Shown here: one piece after another, positions 38,308-50,235 of the stretch
Numbering within the stretch: the stretch's first letter is position 1
Layout: the number at the start of each line of letters is the position of its first letter
Assembly (NCBI GenBank): GCA_026120185.1
Contig: JANUWF010001783.1
Location: 713,001-777,000 of the forward strand
DNA: 64,000 bases
Origin: Voacanga thouarsii
Taxonomy: Eukaryota > Streptophyta > Magnoliopsida > Gentianales > Apocynaceae
Direction: 5' to 3'
Program-made: the position numbers and the translations under genes
Notes under the pieces: model-generated
Databases searched by the model: none
Seen by the model: only the letters and a program-made list of their open reading frames with translations
What the model was told of the DNA's origin: nothing

Positions 38308-39681
38308 CATAGAACGAAGAAATTTTTTGAGAAGGAAGTTGGTCACGGAGATGATATAGGTCACCATTGCTACTGCCATAGAGAAGAGGATGATAAGTTT
38401 GTGTATCCTTAACGGTAAAACCATCTATTCAAAGAAACAGTTATTATCACGAGCAAATCATTGAATAGAAAGAAGATTTTTGCAAAGTTAAGGCACATAA
38501 AGAACACCATTTAGAGAGAGAGTCTTAGAAAAACTAGAAAGAGAACTTGAGCCAACATGAGTAATGGGAAGTTGAGATCCATTCCCAACTATAATAGTGA
38601 CAGAACCATGATAAGGGGAAGCTTGAGACAAGGATGGCACAGATAGAGTCATGTGGTGAGTAGTACCAGAATAAAGACACCAAGAAGTATTGTCGGGTCT
38701 GGAGGTTGAAAAATCAGGAATGAAATCCACAGTGTAGTCTATATTCTAGCATTCATAGTAGACCCGTGCAATATGTCCAAGTTTGTTGAAGATTTGGCAC
38801 GCAACAGCCATGTTCATAGATACTGAAATGTCAGGAAATTGAGATCCTGAATAAGGAGAAGCTGGTGTTAAAGCAATGGTGATCGATGATCGGAAGAGTG
38901 GTGTGGGACAGAAGCAGTATGGTGATGGTGATAACCGTGATTTCTACCACGTCCTCTGCCTCCGCCACGGCCACGACCCCTGTAAGACGAGGGAGAGCGT
39001 GCTGGAGAAGCAATAGTGTTGGGAGTCTGGTCGGTAGTTAAGGCTGAACTGTTAGAGATGGAGAAAATGGACATTTTCTTTAGCATATGTTCTTCCTGAA
39101 TGACAAGATCATAAAACTCATCAAAAGGTAAGGGTAGGACGAAGATGCAGAGAATTAGCAAACTCCTTATACTTATGACCCAGACCATCAATGACATGCT
39201 CAATGAGATCGGCTTCTGGAATAGAAGACCCGACTGTGGCTAGAGAGTCTAAGATAGATTTAGCATAAAGAACATAATCAGCAACTGGCTTCTCAGTATC
39301 CCTTTTGAGTGTACACAATTGATCCCGGAGTGTTCGGACATGCAACTTTGAAAGGGGAGACAAACGTCGTTCAAGCAATGTCCAGGCCCCATACGCAATA
39401 GAGCAAGATAGAAGAAGAGTTTGAATAGAGGGAAAGACATTCGCCTTGATCCAACTAAGGACAAGCTTATCTGCTTTCATCCATAGAGTAGAAGCAAAAA
39501 AAATGTCTTCCACTATAGACTTGCTCGAATGAATCGAGGCTTTGAGATGATGTATATCGAGAACATTCTCAAATTGAGACCGCTAGCAAAGATAAGAATT
39601 TCGGTCCATAGGAACTAGAAACAGATGAGATACATTAAGCGTGGTTGGTAGAGAAGTAAGGGAAAAACTGGGAATAGCCAT
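38308..39681 (-). pseudogene. Copia B Gag and protease
   Basis: Minus-strand frame starting ATG 39679-39681 (MAIPSFSLTSLPTTLNVSHL). The UBN2/copia Gag domain is clean in 39121-39513 (KADKLVLSWIKANVFPSIQT, AYGAWTLLERRLS, VADYVLYAKSILDSL). It is followed by a Gly/Arg-rich RNA-binding tail (RGRGRGGGRGRGRNHG near 38950) and the protease region at 38488-38730. There the usual WYxDSGATHH has become WCLYSGTTHH, so the catalytic Asp is lost. Frameshifts separate these parts. The frame ends near 38308 at the copia C insertion, before integrase. Confidence 0.87.
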
Positions 39682-39701
39682 GGCAGAAGGCTTTGATACC
39701 A

Positions 39702-39866
39702 TGTCAGAAAGCTTTATTTAGAGTAGAATTGAGAATCAAGACTATTTCTCCCACCTGTCTCTGAGTCCCTATGTATATATATATACCACTTCTGTACATT
39801 GCTTAGATAGCTTTGTATCTATAGAAGAAGCTATCAGATTTACTACAAAGTGACCAGATTACATCA
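39702..39866 (-). repeat. 5' LTR of copia B
   Basis: 165 bp, TGTCAGAAAGC..GATTACATCA, next to the primer site 39691-39701. Confidence 0.88.
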
Positions 39867-42448
39867 GGAGACCATAGTACTCCTAGCCAGCCTAGGGGTC
39901 TACGTATCATCTATATATCATCTATCATTCTATACACAGTGCTAGAATATAATTTCTTGTGATGTTTTATATGTAGTTAAAGATTTTTTTGCATGGTTGC
40001 CTTTCCCAAAGAATTTTACCAGCACAATATTGGTGTTATTACTTAAGGCACTGGTTCCCATATCATTTACTCAATTTAGGCCTATTAGCCTATGTAATTA
40101 TTGTAATAAAAAAATTACAAAGGTTTTAGTTATGAGACTAGGAGCATTGCTGCCTGAACTTATCTCTACTAATCAAGCAGGTTTTGTGAAAGACAGGATA
40201 TTTCGAAGAATATCTTTCTAGCTCAAGAATTGATGCACACTATTGACAGAAAAACTAAGCCTAGTAATATGATAATGAAGCTCGATATGATGAAGGTGTT
40301 TGATAGGGTTTCTTAGGATTCCTTATTGAAGGTCATGGCTAGATTTGATTTTAGTCTGCATGTTATTCATTTAGTTCTCAATTATCTTTCCAATTGTTAG
40401 TTCTCAGTGCTGGTGAATGGAGAGAGTGTTGGATATTTTACCTCTTTTAGATGAGTGAGATAAGGTGATCCTCTTTTCCCTACCTTTTTTATTTTATCTC
40501 AGGAGCTACTTTCTTGCTCATTAGATGTTAAGCTTGATGAAGGTGAGTTTGTGCCTTACACGGTGCCTGGATCAACTTTAAATGTTACTCACCTAGGTTT
40601 TGTGGATGACATGGTTATATTTACTATTGAAGCTAATCATTCACTTCAAGTGGCAAAGAGAATCTTGAGGGATTTTCAAGATGCCTCTGGTCAGCTTCTT
40701 AATATACCTAAAAGTTCTTTACTTAATTATTTCATCTAAAGCCTCAACTTGGAAGACTTCTTTTGCTAATAGAGAATTAGGTTTTTCTAGAAGGATACAT
40801 CCCTTTAATTACTTAGGCTGTCCTATATTCAAGGGGTGAGCTAAAAGGATCTATTTTCAAAGCTTAATTGATAAGGTGAAAAAGAGGATTCAGGGTTGGA
40901 AATTTTGTGCTCTTAATCAAGCTGGTCACATTCAGATTATAGGTGGTCCTTCTTCTTTTTGGTATAATCAATGGAATGATTTGGGTTGCCTATCTAATTT
41001 AAATTCTTCTATTTCACAGCCAAATTTGAGAGTTAGTGACTGTCTATCCAATGGTTTCTGGGATGTAAGTCAATTGCTCTCAATCCTAGATAATAACTTA
41101 GCCCTCCAAATTCTTTTGCTCTCAATCCTAGATAATGACTTAGCCTTCCAGATTCTTACCTCTCTGCCACCATTGCAACAGTATGACTGCGAGGATGTTA
41201 TTATATGGTGACCTTCTTCTAAGGGCAATTTCACAGTGAGTTCAGCATGGTATGTGCTTAGGCAGGCACAGGATCTTTTACTTTTGATGAAGGATGCTAA
41301 ATCTTTAGGTATTTAGCCAGCTGCAAAAGTGTTTTTATGGAGATTACATAATTACACCTTGCCTTTAGACAGTGTTGTGCAAAAGATTGGTCTTCCAATA
41401 TGCTTACTGTGTAGTTGTTGTGGTTCTTCAACTAAGTATGTTGATAATCTCTTTATTCATTGTCCTTTAGTTTGGGAAGTTTGGACAAAAGCTACTAGGA
41501 TTCTTGGGATTTATAGCAGCTTTTTGAAGACTATGTGGCTACATTAATTTTAATATGCATTAGTGGTTTGCTGCTGTTCTGGTGCATTCCTTTGCTAGAG
41601 TTTTTTTGGTTGGTGCTCTTTAGCAGATTTGAAAATATAGATGTCTAGTGAATTATAAGGGATTTAGTTGTTCTTCAGTGGTTCTACGGAGAAATGTACA
41701 GGATTTTATACAATATACGACTCGGATTTTTCCTATTGGAAAAGTTATAGGGGTTTCACAGCATTTGCAGGTTCAATTTCGATTTCGATTTAGTAAGAAT
41801 GCGACACTATCTCCGGTTATGTGGGAGATGAGGGATGTTGTGAATTTGGTATTGAATATTGATAGTGCTTCGAAGGGAAATCTTAGGATTTCTGATTCTT
41901 GTGGAATTTTACGGAACGGGTTAAGCAATTTTATATGAGGTTTCTCAAACTACATTGGCCTTGCAAATCATTTTCAAGCAGAGGTTCATATTGCAATATA
42001 AGGTTTGAAGCTTTGTTTGGGAAAGGGTGTTAAGTAGTTGTTTATGTGGACTGAAAACGTAACGTTAGCTACGTACATGTGTAATCCAACTCTGAAAGTT
42101 CCTTGGAGATATTTTGAATTGCTTAAGTTACTTAGGTATTTGTCTTCATGTTTTAAGGTCATTTTTTAGTCCTCATATATTTCGTGAGTCTAATTCTCTT
42201 GCTGATAGATTAGCTAATTTAGCTACTTCTTCTCTGCATTCTTAGATGTTTAGTTCTTTTTCTATACTTCATAGAGATATTTAGGGTCTTTGTAACTTAA
42301 GACTATTTGCAAATTCCTTATTTGAAATTGAAACCTGTTCATGTTGATTGGAGGTAAGGTTGTATGTCCCCCTCTTGTATTATTTTGTTTCTTTATTAAT
42401 AAACGGGTGGGGTCTGCCTAAACTCCTACCATCTCAGGTGGTTTTACC

Positions 42449-42451
<3 letters not shown>
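39867..42451 (+). pseudogene. L1-type LINE, reverse transcriptase, zf-RVT and RNase H
   Basis: 3' part of the LINE. RT text is readable at 39997-40221 (NFTSTILVLLLKALVPISFT, FRPISLCNYCNKKITKVL, LLPELISTNQAGFVKDRI). It continues at about 40590-40735 with LGFVDDMVIFTIEA, where the usual FADD active site reads FVDD. The zf-RVT knuckle follows at about 41320-41550 (KVFLWRLHNYTLP, CCGSSTKYVDNLFIHCPLVW). An RVT_3-type RNase H relic follows (NIDSASKGNLRISDSCGILRNG near 41855-41920; FRESNSLADRLANLA near 42180-42225). It ends with a LINGWGLP relic (AATAAACGGGTGGGGTC at 42398-42414), a typical tail of plant L1 elements, before a compound microsatellite. Many stops. The RT would copy LINE RNA at the nicked target. 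Confidence 0.9.
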
Positions 42452-42525
<74 letters not shown>

Positions 42526-42559
42526 CGCACGCGTGTGCGTGAGAGAGAGAGAGAGAGAG

Positions 42560-42598
<39 letters not shown>
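42452..42598. repeat. Compound microsatellite (TA)n(TG)n(CG)n(GA)n(TA)n
   Basis: About (TA)21, (TG)12, (CG)6 with changes, (GA)12 and (TA)17 in series at the 3' end of the LINE. Compare the (TA)n(TG)n at 23812-23870 on the other side of the LINE. Confidence 0.95.
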
Positions 42599-42601
<3 letters not shown>

Positions 42602-43227
42602 TCCATAGGTTTAATACCACAACATAAACAAAGCTAATAGTTCAAGATCATGTTATGTATTTCGCAATTCTTTTAAGCACGAGAATTTTAATTCTAGATG
42701 TTCAATAAAATTAATGCAAGATTTTATAATCAATATATCATTATAGATTATTTCCCAAAAATAAAGCATGCTTAGACATTTCGTAAAAATGTAAATCACT
42801 ATTTGATTGCCAATAAATCACCATACCTTCAATATATAATTTCCCAACAAGAATTGTATATATAATTTACAAAATACAACTTGCATAAATAAATCATTTC
42901 ACAAATAATGTAAATATAAATTGATTTATAAACACTTTCATAAATGTGGAAACTTATATATATATATACCTAGATTTATAGAAGCATGGAATGCAGGGAC
43001 TTACGTGTCCTACTCAAAAAAGATTCAAACATATTTCATGTACAAAACAATTCTTGAGTATAAAGATTTTTCTCGTGTAAAAATAATTCATAATTAAGAT
43101 ATAAATCATTTTCATGAATTTAAATGTAAAAACATTGATGTTGCATAAAAGCGTTTTCAAGGATGCAAGGACTTAACTTTAGTCCTAGAAAAAAATGCAA
43201 ATCCCAACTTAATCTCTTATATTAAAA

Positions 43228-44021
43228 GGGTAAAATATACTAACCACCCTTGAACTTTTACAAATTTTTATTTTCGCTCTCGAACTTTAAAATATGTGAT
43301 TTTAGCCCTCAAACTTTTAAAATATCTAAAATATAGCCCTTTCAACAATAAAAACTCAAGTATAATACAAAATCACTAGATTTTAGCTCTCATTTTCTCG
43401 TTTTTTATTTCTAAAATATTATTCTTCAACTTCAATCTCACTCTCTTATCTTCAAATTTCTTCATTTATCAACAACAATTTTAAAATCTAACTTCAAACC
43501 TTTTACGCGACTCAATAATCTTGAGATTACTCTTTCACACTTTTTTGAATCTAACCATACAACAAAAATAACATATTTTACCCTTTAATAAACAAAATTA
43601 AGACATAAAGATGAAGAAAAAAAAACCGATTCAGTTCTTAACGAATAGTAATTTTCTTGGCATCTCTATAGAAAAGAAGAATAAATTTGAAAGTAGAAGT
43701 GAATTACCCAAAAAAAAAATCTAAAAGGAGAAGTGAGAGTCGCGCAGGTCGCAGTAGTCTTTTCATGTCATATATAAAAGTTACTTTGTAAGAATTAGAA
43801 AAATGGCACCACATTGTGATAGTTGAGTGAATGAAAATACCTATAAAATAGGTCATGTAGAAGTCATGTGATGAATTTCCATGAGCACTTAATAGTTTTA
43901 ATTGATGGAAGAACTATTTTTTAAATGTTTTAAAATATTGAGGGCTAAAATCACACGTTTTAAATTCGATGATAGAAATCAAAATTTGTGAAAATTCAAG
44001 AGTGACTGACATATTTTGCCC
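43228..44021. mobile_element. Palindromic Mutator-like MITE, copy 1 (794 bp)
   Basis: Ends GGGTAAAATATACTAACCAC and, inverted, GGGCAAAATATGTCAGTCAC. The inverted similarity runs for over 100 bp (shared CACAAATTTT, GTGATTTTAGCCCTCAA). It is flanked by 9-bp near-duplications atattaaaa (43219-43227) and atataaaaa (44022-44030). A 9-bp duplication with long terminal repeats suggests a Mutator-like element. No transposase. It sits inside the gypsy-2 LTR. Confidence 0.8.
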
Positions 44022-46125
44022 ATATAAAAACATTGATCACCCAGCAAATCTAGCACATAAATAAATATATATCAATTCATGTAATAAACTTCAAGTTTAA
44101 TATAATTCTTCCAAGGTTATCATGGTTTTAATCAATTCTAAGATCACAACCTATCTCTCACCATTTCTCAATATCAAACAACACATAATCTTCAAACATC
44201 AAACTCAATTAATATGAAATTAGGACATAAACACACTCAACAAATTCATATTAACACACAGAGTATTTAATTTCACAAAATACTAACTAGTTATCAAACA
44301 TAGTATAGTTATCATATAAGTATCAAAGTACTAAACTAACCATTTGGTAACCTTCCTATATCAACCTTATAACAAATTGATATAATGAATATTTGATAGC
44401 TAAGTCATAATTTTCCTATTACATTATCAAAACAATGTTTTAATGTAAACAAGGCAAAACAGGGTGTGATATTGGCCAATCAGATTTCCAAGAAAATCAA
44501 CTCAAAATTCATTGAAATTTTACAGAATATAACTTCAATATGTTGGGAAGATACTATAAAAATTTCATCAAATTATCAAGTGTCTAAGTATGTTAATTTA
44601 CAGTATAAATTTAACGTAATGCACAGTAACTCTAAAAATCTAATTTAGTAGTGTTTTTCTAAAAATTATTGAGAATAATTTATTAGGACAAATAATGTAG
44701 TTTCATATGTAAAAATTTCATTTCAAGATTCAAAGTGATAGGGGTTAAATCGGGGATCCAAAACCTCAGCTAAATCAGGTTTTATCAATCACAAAATAAA
44801 ATATCTTCAAAAATTCATATAAAATCACTCAAGTATGCAAATTAAGTGATTCCAATTACTTAATTACTCTAAGACACAAGAGAATCAAATATAAACAGAT
44901 TATAGCATGATCCTTAACAAAAAAATTTTGGTATTGAGACGAAAACAACACAGTCTAATACACTGAGCACATAAGCTTGTCTCCCAAGTAATACTTCACC
45001 TTCAAAACTCGTTCAATACACCTCCACTCACTCAAAATCAACCATACAACTTCAATACCACATGTTAACATCGATTTCACTGCATTTTCCAAACATCAAA
45101 ACCATCAAAACTAATTTTTCTCAAGAACAGAAAAATCTGTCCAGTAAGGACTTGTTTACAAAATATAAATTTACAAAGAGAAATGACCTTAAAGCTCTTA
45201 CCTTCTTGAAGAACATTCTTAATTACTTTAATCTACAACTTCTAATGGCTTTAATCTTATAATTAAATAAGAATTATAGAGTTTGTGTGAAGAAAAAAAA
45301 AACCAATGGGAGAGAGAGATGGCTAGTCGAGAGGGAGTGAGAAGAGAGCAAAACTAAAATTTTTCTAAGTATGGGAAGAGTGGTGAACGAAAATGAGGCC
45401 TCTAGCTCTGAGGCAATTTCATTTTAAGTGACGAATTAAGGTTTTGGATTGATTATCTTGCAGAAGAAGTAATTTTAGAATGCTATGGTTTAATATATTT
45501 GGAGGGTGGAAATTAAAACAATTCAATGGATAAGATTAGAGCAAGGTGGCGGCACATAAGAGGGGTATTAGAGGAATTTCACTCATTTTAGACACACTAG
45601 TATTTAATGAAATAAAATTAAATCAACAAAAATTAGTCTTGTGCAAAATTAGTGAGCAAAGGTCCAAAAGGTTCGCATATAGGTCAAAAGGTCAAAAAGA
45701 AGTCAAAAGTTCAAAGTTTTGGTCAACTAGGAGTCAAAATTAATTAAAGCCAGTTTTCTACAATACATTGAAATATTGAAATACATTAAAATAGTCAAAA
45801 TATTGAAATATGACTTTTATTTAATAAAAATCAACGTTGAATCCCTTGAAAAATCAGTTTCTCACATTTGCCCCAATAACATTGTTTTTCCCTAAATAAA
45901 TTGATAAAATATTTTCTAATCAATAATTGCTTATTCTAGACATAAAATTTATCATTATAAAGTATCACAATACATTTACATAAGTGTATACAAATTTTCT
46001 ACAAAAATATTTCACCATAAAGCAAATAGCATAAAAAGTAGTCATGTAATTTATTCATTTTTTTATTATTATTTTTCTTAAGAATGGCTGGGTGGAAGAC
46101 AAGGAGCAGGGAGGGGGATAAGGGA

Positions 46126-46205
46126 AATGATGAGACGTAATCCGATATCGAACTTAAGATCTACCTCTCGAATAACAACCTCTTACTATTAGGACAAGTT
46201 TTTTA
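46126..46205 (-). other. Weak tRNA-like module inside gypsy-2 LTR
   Basis: Minus-strand AGTTCGATATCGG (near 46142-46154) resembles a B box, and TAATAGTAAGAGG (46181-46193) occupies the A-box place. It is near the LTR start, as in the other giant LTRs. Poorly preserved. Confidence 0.35.
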
Positions 46206-46348
46206 TCAACTGTAATTCATTCAAATAAATCCTCATAAAATATGCAAATATATTTCCATAGAATATGCCCCAAATAAATTCCTATATAATAATATGCTCA
46301 TGATATACATGTTTTATATTTGAATATATGAATATGAGGGGTGTTATA

Positions 46349-46725
46349 ATAGGAATATCCTTGTTAAATTCTAATTAGTCCATAAAATTTTCATCACAAT
46401 GTCATTTCCCCATAAATACTTCATTGATGGGTTGAAAGCCTTCGGTTGATGTATTGACTCCGTTATTAGCCTCGATCTTCCTCCGGTTAGAGTGATTAGG
46501 TGTTATTTTGTGGGGATCTCATAGATTCGCGAGTTTGTGTGTGTGTGTGTGAGTGAGAGAGAGAGAGAGTAACCTAGCTACTACAAATTGTGTATTTAGA
46601 AAATCATTGGAAATTTTGAGATTCGTAGTTGCACAATGTTACTTTGGGTCACATGATCTTTTCTAAAGGGAAGACACTTGATCTTCCAATTTTGCCCTTG
46701 CAAATAAAGCCACGTGAGGAACACT

Positions 46726-46785
<60 letters not shown>

Positions 46786-47095
46786 AACCGCTCCACAGTT
46801 AGTCAAAAAGACTTTATAAGTTACAGTGAGAAACACTTAGGGCTTAAGATTTGGGTTAAAAAAATCATTAACAAACTAACTTTGCCAAAACAAAAAATAA
46901 GAGGGGTAAAATTCGCCAATTTGTCTTAATTGTAATTCAGTTTATACAATATAAAAGAATAATATATATATAACATTCAAATTTCAAATTTAATTAATCT
47001 TAATACAGTTAAAATTTTGGTACGTCTTAAATAATAAAAAAATTTTATTATCAAATGCAATAAAATAAATAAATATTTAACAATATTCATTATTA
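46349..47095. other. Non-coding AT-rich stretch with microsatellites
   Basis: No gene seen. Holds (GT)n(GA)n at about 46533-46570 and (TA)n at about 46727-46780. The rest is unremarkable AT-rich sequence. Confidence 0.6.
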
Positions 47096-47563
47096 AGTAT
47101 ACTTAAATAAATAAGTATTTTATTAATTAATTTTAAATATCGAATTAAATTATAACCAATGTTTAATTTTTTACTACTGTTATTTAATTAAATTATAAAC
47201 AACTTTTTTTTTTTCACTGTTAGTCCAAAAGGGAAACAATGAAAATTTGGGCCTGGGGCATGCCAGAATGTCCCTGGCCCAATTCAGCTGCCCTTTCACA
47301 TATATATCCTCCGCAGGCAGGCTGTCCCAGGCCCAAGAACAGATGGGAATCCATTAGAAGAAAATCAGTTCATAATTTGTTTTCCTCACTCCACTGCTCT
47401 ATGAAGAAACATTTTGCTATTTCATTTCTCATTTGTTTTATAGTTTTTTTTTTCTTTTTAACTGTATGAAAAACATAGCATCACTAATGCTACAAGAGTC
47501 GAAATTCTTTGATCTAAACTCTTAACCTTTAGAAATTATGTTTTTTTGGGAAGACCATTTTGT
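47096..47563 (+). repeat. Duplicated block, copy 1 (direct repeat of 57938-58396)
   Basis: From AAATAAATAAGTATTTTATT to the GGGAAGACCATTT segment it matches 57938-58396 at roughly 95% by eye, same orientation. It includes a G/C-rich core TGGGCCTGGGGCATGCCAGA. Copies differ by an indel (CAGGCAGGCTGTCC versus CAGGCTATCC). A short ORF in it has no domain and is frame-shifted between copies. The block lies about 0.8 kb beyond the P450 stop codon. Confidence 0.9.
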
Positions 47564-48205
47564 CACCAAGGGCAACGACCTCACGCAATTGATTGAGTTT
47601 AATATAATTAATTTTCTTTGTAATTTGAAGTATCCATCCATGCATGCAAAGATGAGCTTGTATGTGTCTAAAGTAACTTATTCAATAACAGTAATAAGTT
47701 TTAATTAAGAAATAATAATAATTAGTAATGTTTTTTTATTTTATGATAATGAATTTGACAAGAAGAGTAATATATCATTCCATACCACTTCTAAATTTAA
47801 ACAAAATCACCATTTTATTGTTCGAATTGATCATTTTTCTCAAATTAGATATCATTAAATACATTAATGTTATTACCGAAATAGATATCTATTCAGCACT
47901 AGAGTATTATTCCAAACTTTTTGGTTGATGAAATACAAAGTTAACAAGGGACCAGCCCAGATATCTAGAGTCCCAACTCAAGGTTTTCATTGCTAAAAAT
48001 AAGAGAATATTTGAGACTTGAGGGGCACTTCAAATTCTAGGTCATTGGAATCTCTCTTCTATTTCCTTTTTGTTGCTTTTCTACTTAATTATACTTCAGG
48101 TAAAATAATATCCTATAGATATTTTTTTTAAAATATATAAAAAAAGAGATGCCGAACATCTACACAAATAATATACTCGACATTAGGACACACTTTTAGC
48201 ATTGA
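47564..48205. other. Intergenic stretch downstream of the P450
   Basis: No gene, transposon end or RNA gene recognised. AT-rich, and distal 3' flank of the minus-strand P450. Confidence 0.6.
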
Positions 48206-48210
48206 TCAAA

Positions 48211-48384
48211 GATTACAATACTATTTTATTGCATGGTAGATCAAGACTGCTACCATGTGTCATAGAACATTCATCCACTGATTTTTATCTCAGTAGGTGA
48301 AAGATCACAAAACTATTTATTGCATGGTAGCTAAAGACTGCGACCATTTGTCTTAGAATATCCATCCACTGATTTTTACAAGGG
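48211..48384 (-). repeat. Tandem duplication over the P450 stop codon and 3' UTR, with two poly(A) signals
   Basis: 48211-48302 and 48303-48384 are imperfect tandem copies (shared TTATTGCATGGTAG and ATCCACTGATTTTTA). The gene-proximal copy includes the TAA stop (48376-48378). On the minus strand each copy carries AATAAA (48316-48321 and 48225-48230), so two polyadenylation signals are possible. Confidence 0.8.
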
Positions 48385-50199
48385 AGAGGCAACAGCAAGT
48401 ATTGGAATTTTTTTAGAGCCAGTGTTACCCCCGAATTCAGTCATGTCGAAATCTTCTGGTTTTGTCTCATCAGGCAATGCTAAATTGAAGTTGTGTATCA
48501 ATTTGGCTAATGCAAGCTCATTTACAGCAATGGCGAAAGCAGCACCAGGGCAGCCTCTTCGTCCCGCTCCGAAAGGAATTAACTCGAAGTGAGAACCTCG
48601 TAAGTCAATATTACTATTCAAGAATCTCTCAGGCCGAAACGCCTCAGGCTCCTCCCACAGCTGTGGATCTCTTGCAATTCCCCAAGCATTCACAAGTACC
48701 TGTGTGCCTGCTGCTATGTGGTAGCCCATTATATTGGTGTCTTGAGTTGAACGCCGGGGTATTAGCAAAGGAAGTGGAGGATGAAGTCGTAAAGTTTCCT
48801 TTATCACTGCTTTTAGATACTGCATTTTATCCAAATCATCTTCGTCTATCTCTGGTTTCCCTTGAGCTACGTTTCTTATCTCACTTTGTAGTTTCTGCAT
48901 GATATTGGGGTGTTTAAGGAGTTCTGCCGTCGCCCACTCCAAAGCTGCGGCTGTTGTATCAGTTCCAGCAACAAACATGTCCTAGTTCGGAAAATAAAAT
49001 TTGGATATTATGAGAATAGATTAGATTGAAATCAGCCAGTATTGGAATCTTGAATCGAAAATTTTGGGAAGAATGTCTCTTTGGATTACAAATGACTTTT
49101 CATTTGGTTTCAACAATTAGATGAAGGGGTAACTTAAGGATTAGATTGACATAAATTTATTTAAATATAATAAAAATTATTAAATTTATTAAATCAGTAA
49201 GACTCAAATTGAGAATAAAGATAGAGAATATGATAATTCAAGATCCCTAATTGAAATCAAAGAATTAGTAGACTGTTCTGTCCAAAATTAAAATGGGCTA
49301 AAGTTATGAACTTATAATCTGATGATCGAGTTGATTCAAATGATTATAAGTTCATTCCATATAAGATCAGACCGAAAAAAAGTTCTATACATTCTCATTA
49401 TGAAAAAGGGTTATTCAAACATATTTAAATAGATACTATATTTATATATAGATTCCTACGTCATTACATTTCATATAGAATTAAGAATAGGCGTAATGTA
49501 CTGTACATATATGATGAGTCTCGAAAAATAAAAATATATAAAATAATAATTTTTTAATTAAAATAAAATTTTAGATTGAAATGATTTTTAAAATAAAAAT
49601 TTCAATCTAAGTAAAGCCGAAAGCTAAGAGTTAGTTTATTAAATATTCACATCTTAGTATGCGTTTCCTCAAGATAAAGAAATATAACACCATATCCTTT
49701 ACACTAGCGTCCACATCTCCGAACCAATCTTCTTCTCTCCACTCGTATCAATATTTCTATTTTTTCTCACTTATATATAACACAATGAAAAAAAAACAAG
49801 TTTGTAACTCACAATATTCCGTAAGAACAATAATTCATCTCGTGACTCAACATTGCACATAGTGGGATTTACCTTCCTCACAAAATCTTAAGATAGAAAT
49901 AATAAAAACTCCCCTTATAGAGCCCTTTCATGAGCTTCTTCTCTCTCCTCTCTCTGTCTTTCGCATCTTCAATCTTTTTTGACCAAATAAAAAAGTAGTG
50001 CCTTACCGTTGAAACACACTCACCACCAGCAAATTCAATCAAGAAAAGGAAAATATCTCACCACAAAACTCTCATTTTACATGTTTTGTTGACCCTTTTT
50101 TTTTTTTATAAAAGAAAGTTAAGTCGCTTTTTTTTTTTAATATAAATCTTGGCGAATTGATGATAGCATATTTGCAATATCCTATCATCATCGTTATAT

Positions 50200-50235
<36 letters not shown>

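Larger units (their letters stand above)
32437..39866 (-). mobile_element. Copia B, minus-strand Ty1/copia element containing copia C
   Basis: LTRs at 32437-32667 and 39702-39866, both starting TGTCA(A/G)AAAGC and ending GATTACATCA. They differ mainly in the length of a (TA)n tract. The primer site beside the right LTR (39691-39701, minus strand TGGTATCAAAG) shows the right LTR is the 5' LTR. gag/protease lie at 38308-39681 and RT/RNase H at 32668-33673, separated by nested copia C. Integrase and the first part of RT are missing. No target duplication matches (ttcta/ggaga). Confidence 0.88.
22271..46348 (-). mobile_element. Giant 5' LTR of gypsy-2, split by the LINE nest
   Basis: On the plus strand it begins TGTAACACCAG at 22271 and apparently ends GGGGTGTTATA at 46348. 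On its own strand it would start TATAACACCCC, like the other giant LTRs with TG changed to TA. Halves: 22271-23870 and 42599-46348. Without the LINE nest and a MITE the length is about 4.5 kb, close to the other three giant LTRs. Matching traits are the GA-rich tract near 45310 and the tRNA-like module near 46140-46195. That the two halves belong together is an inference from length, orientation and ends. Confidence 0.55.

Noticed and set aside
47239..47469. Small ORF conserved with 58083-58301, with a hydrophobic C-terminus
   Set aside because: Similarity follows from the DNA duplication. The upstream part is frame-shifted between copies, and the few changes are split evenly between silent and replacement, so there is no sign of coding constraint.
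48510..48902. 130-codon ORF opposite P450 exon 2
   Set aside because: Antisense shadow of a well-supported exon.
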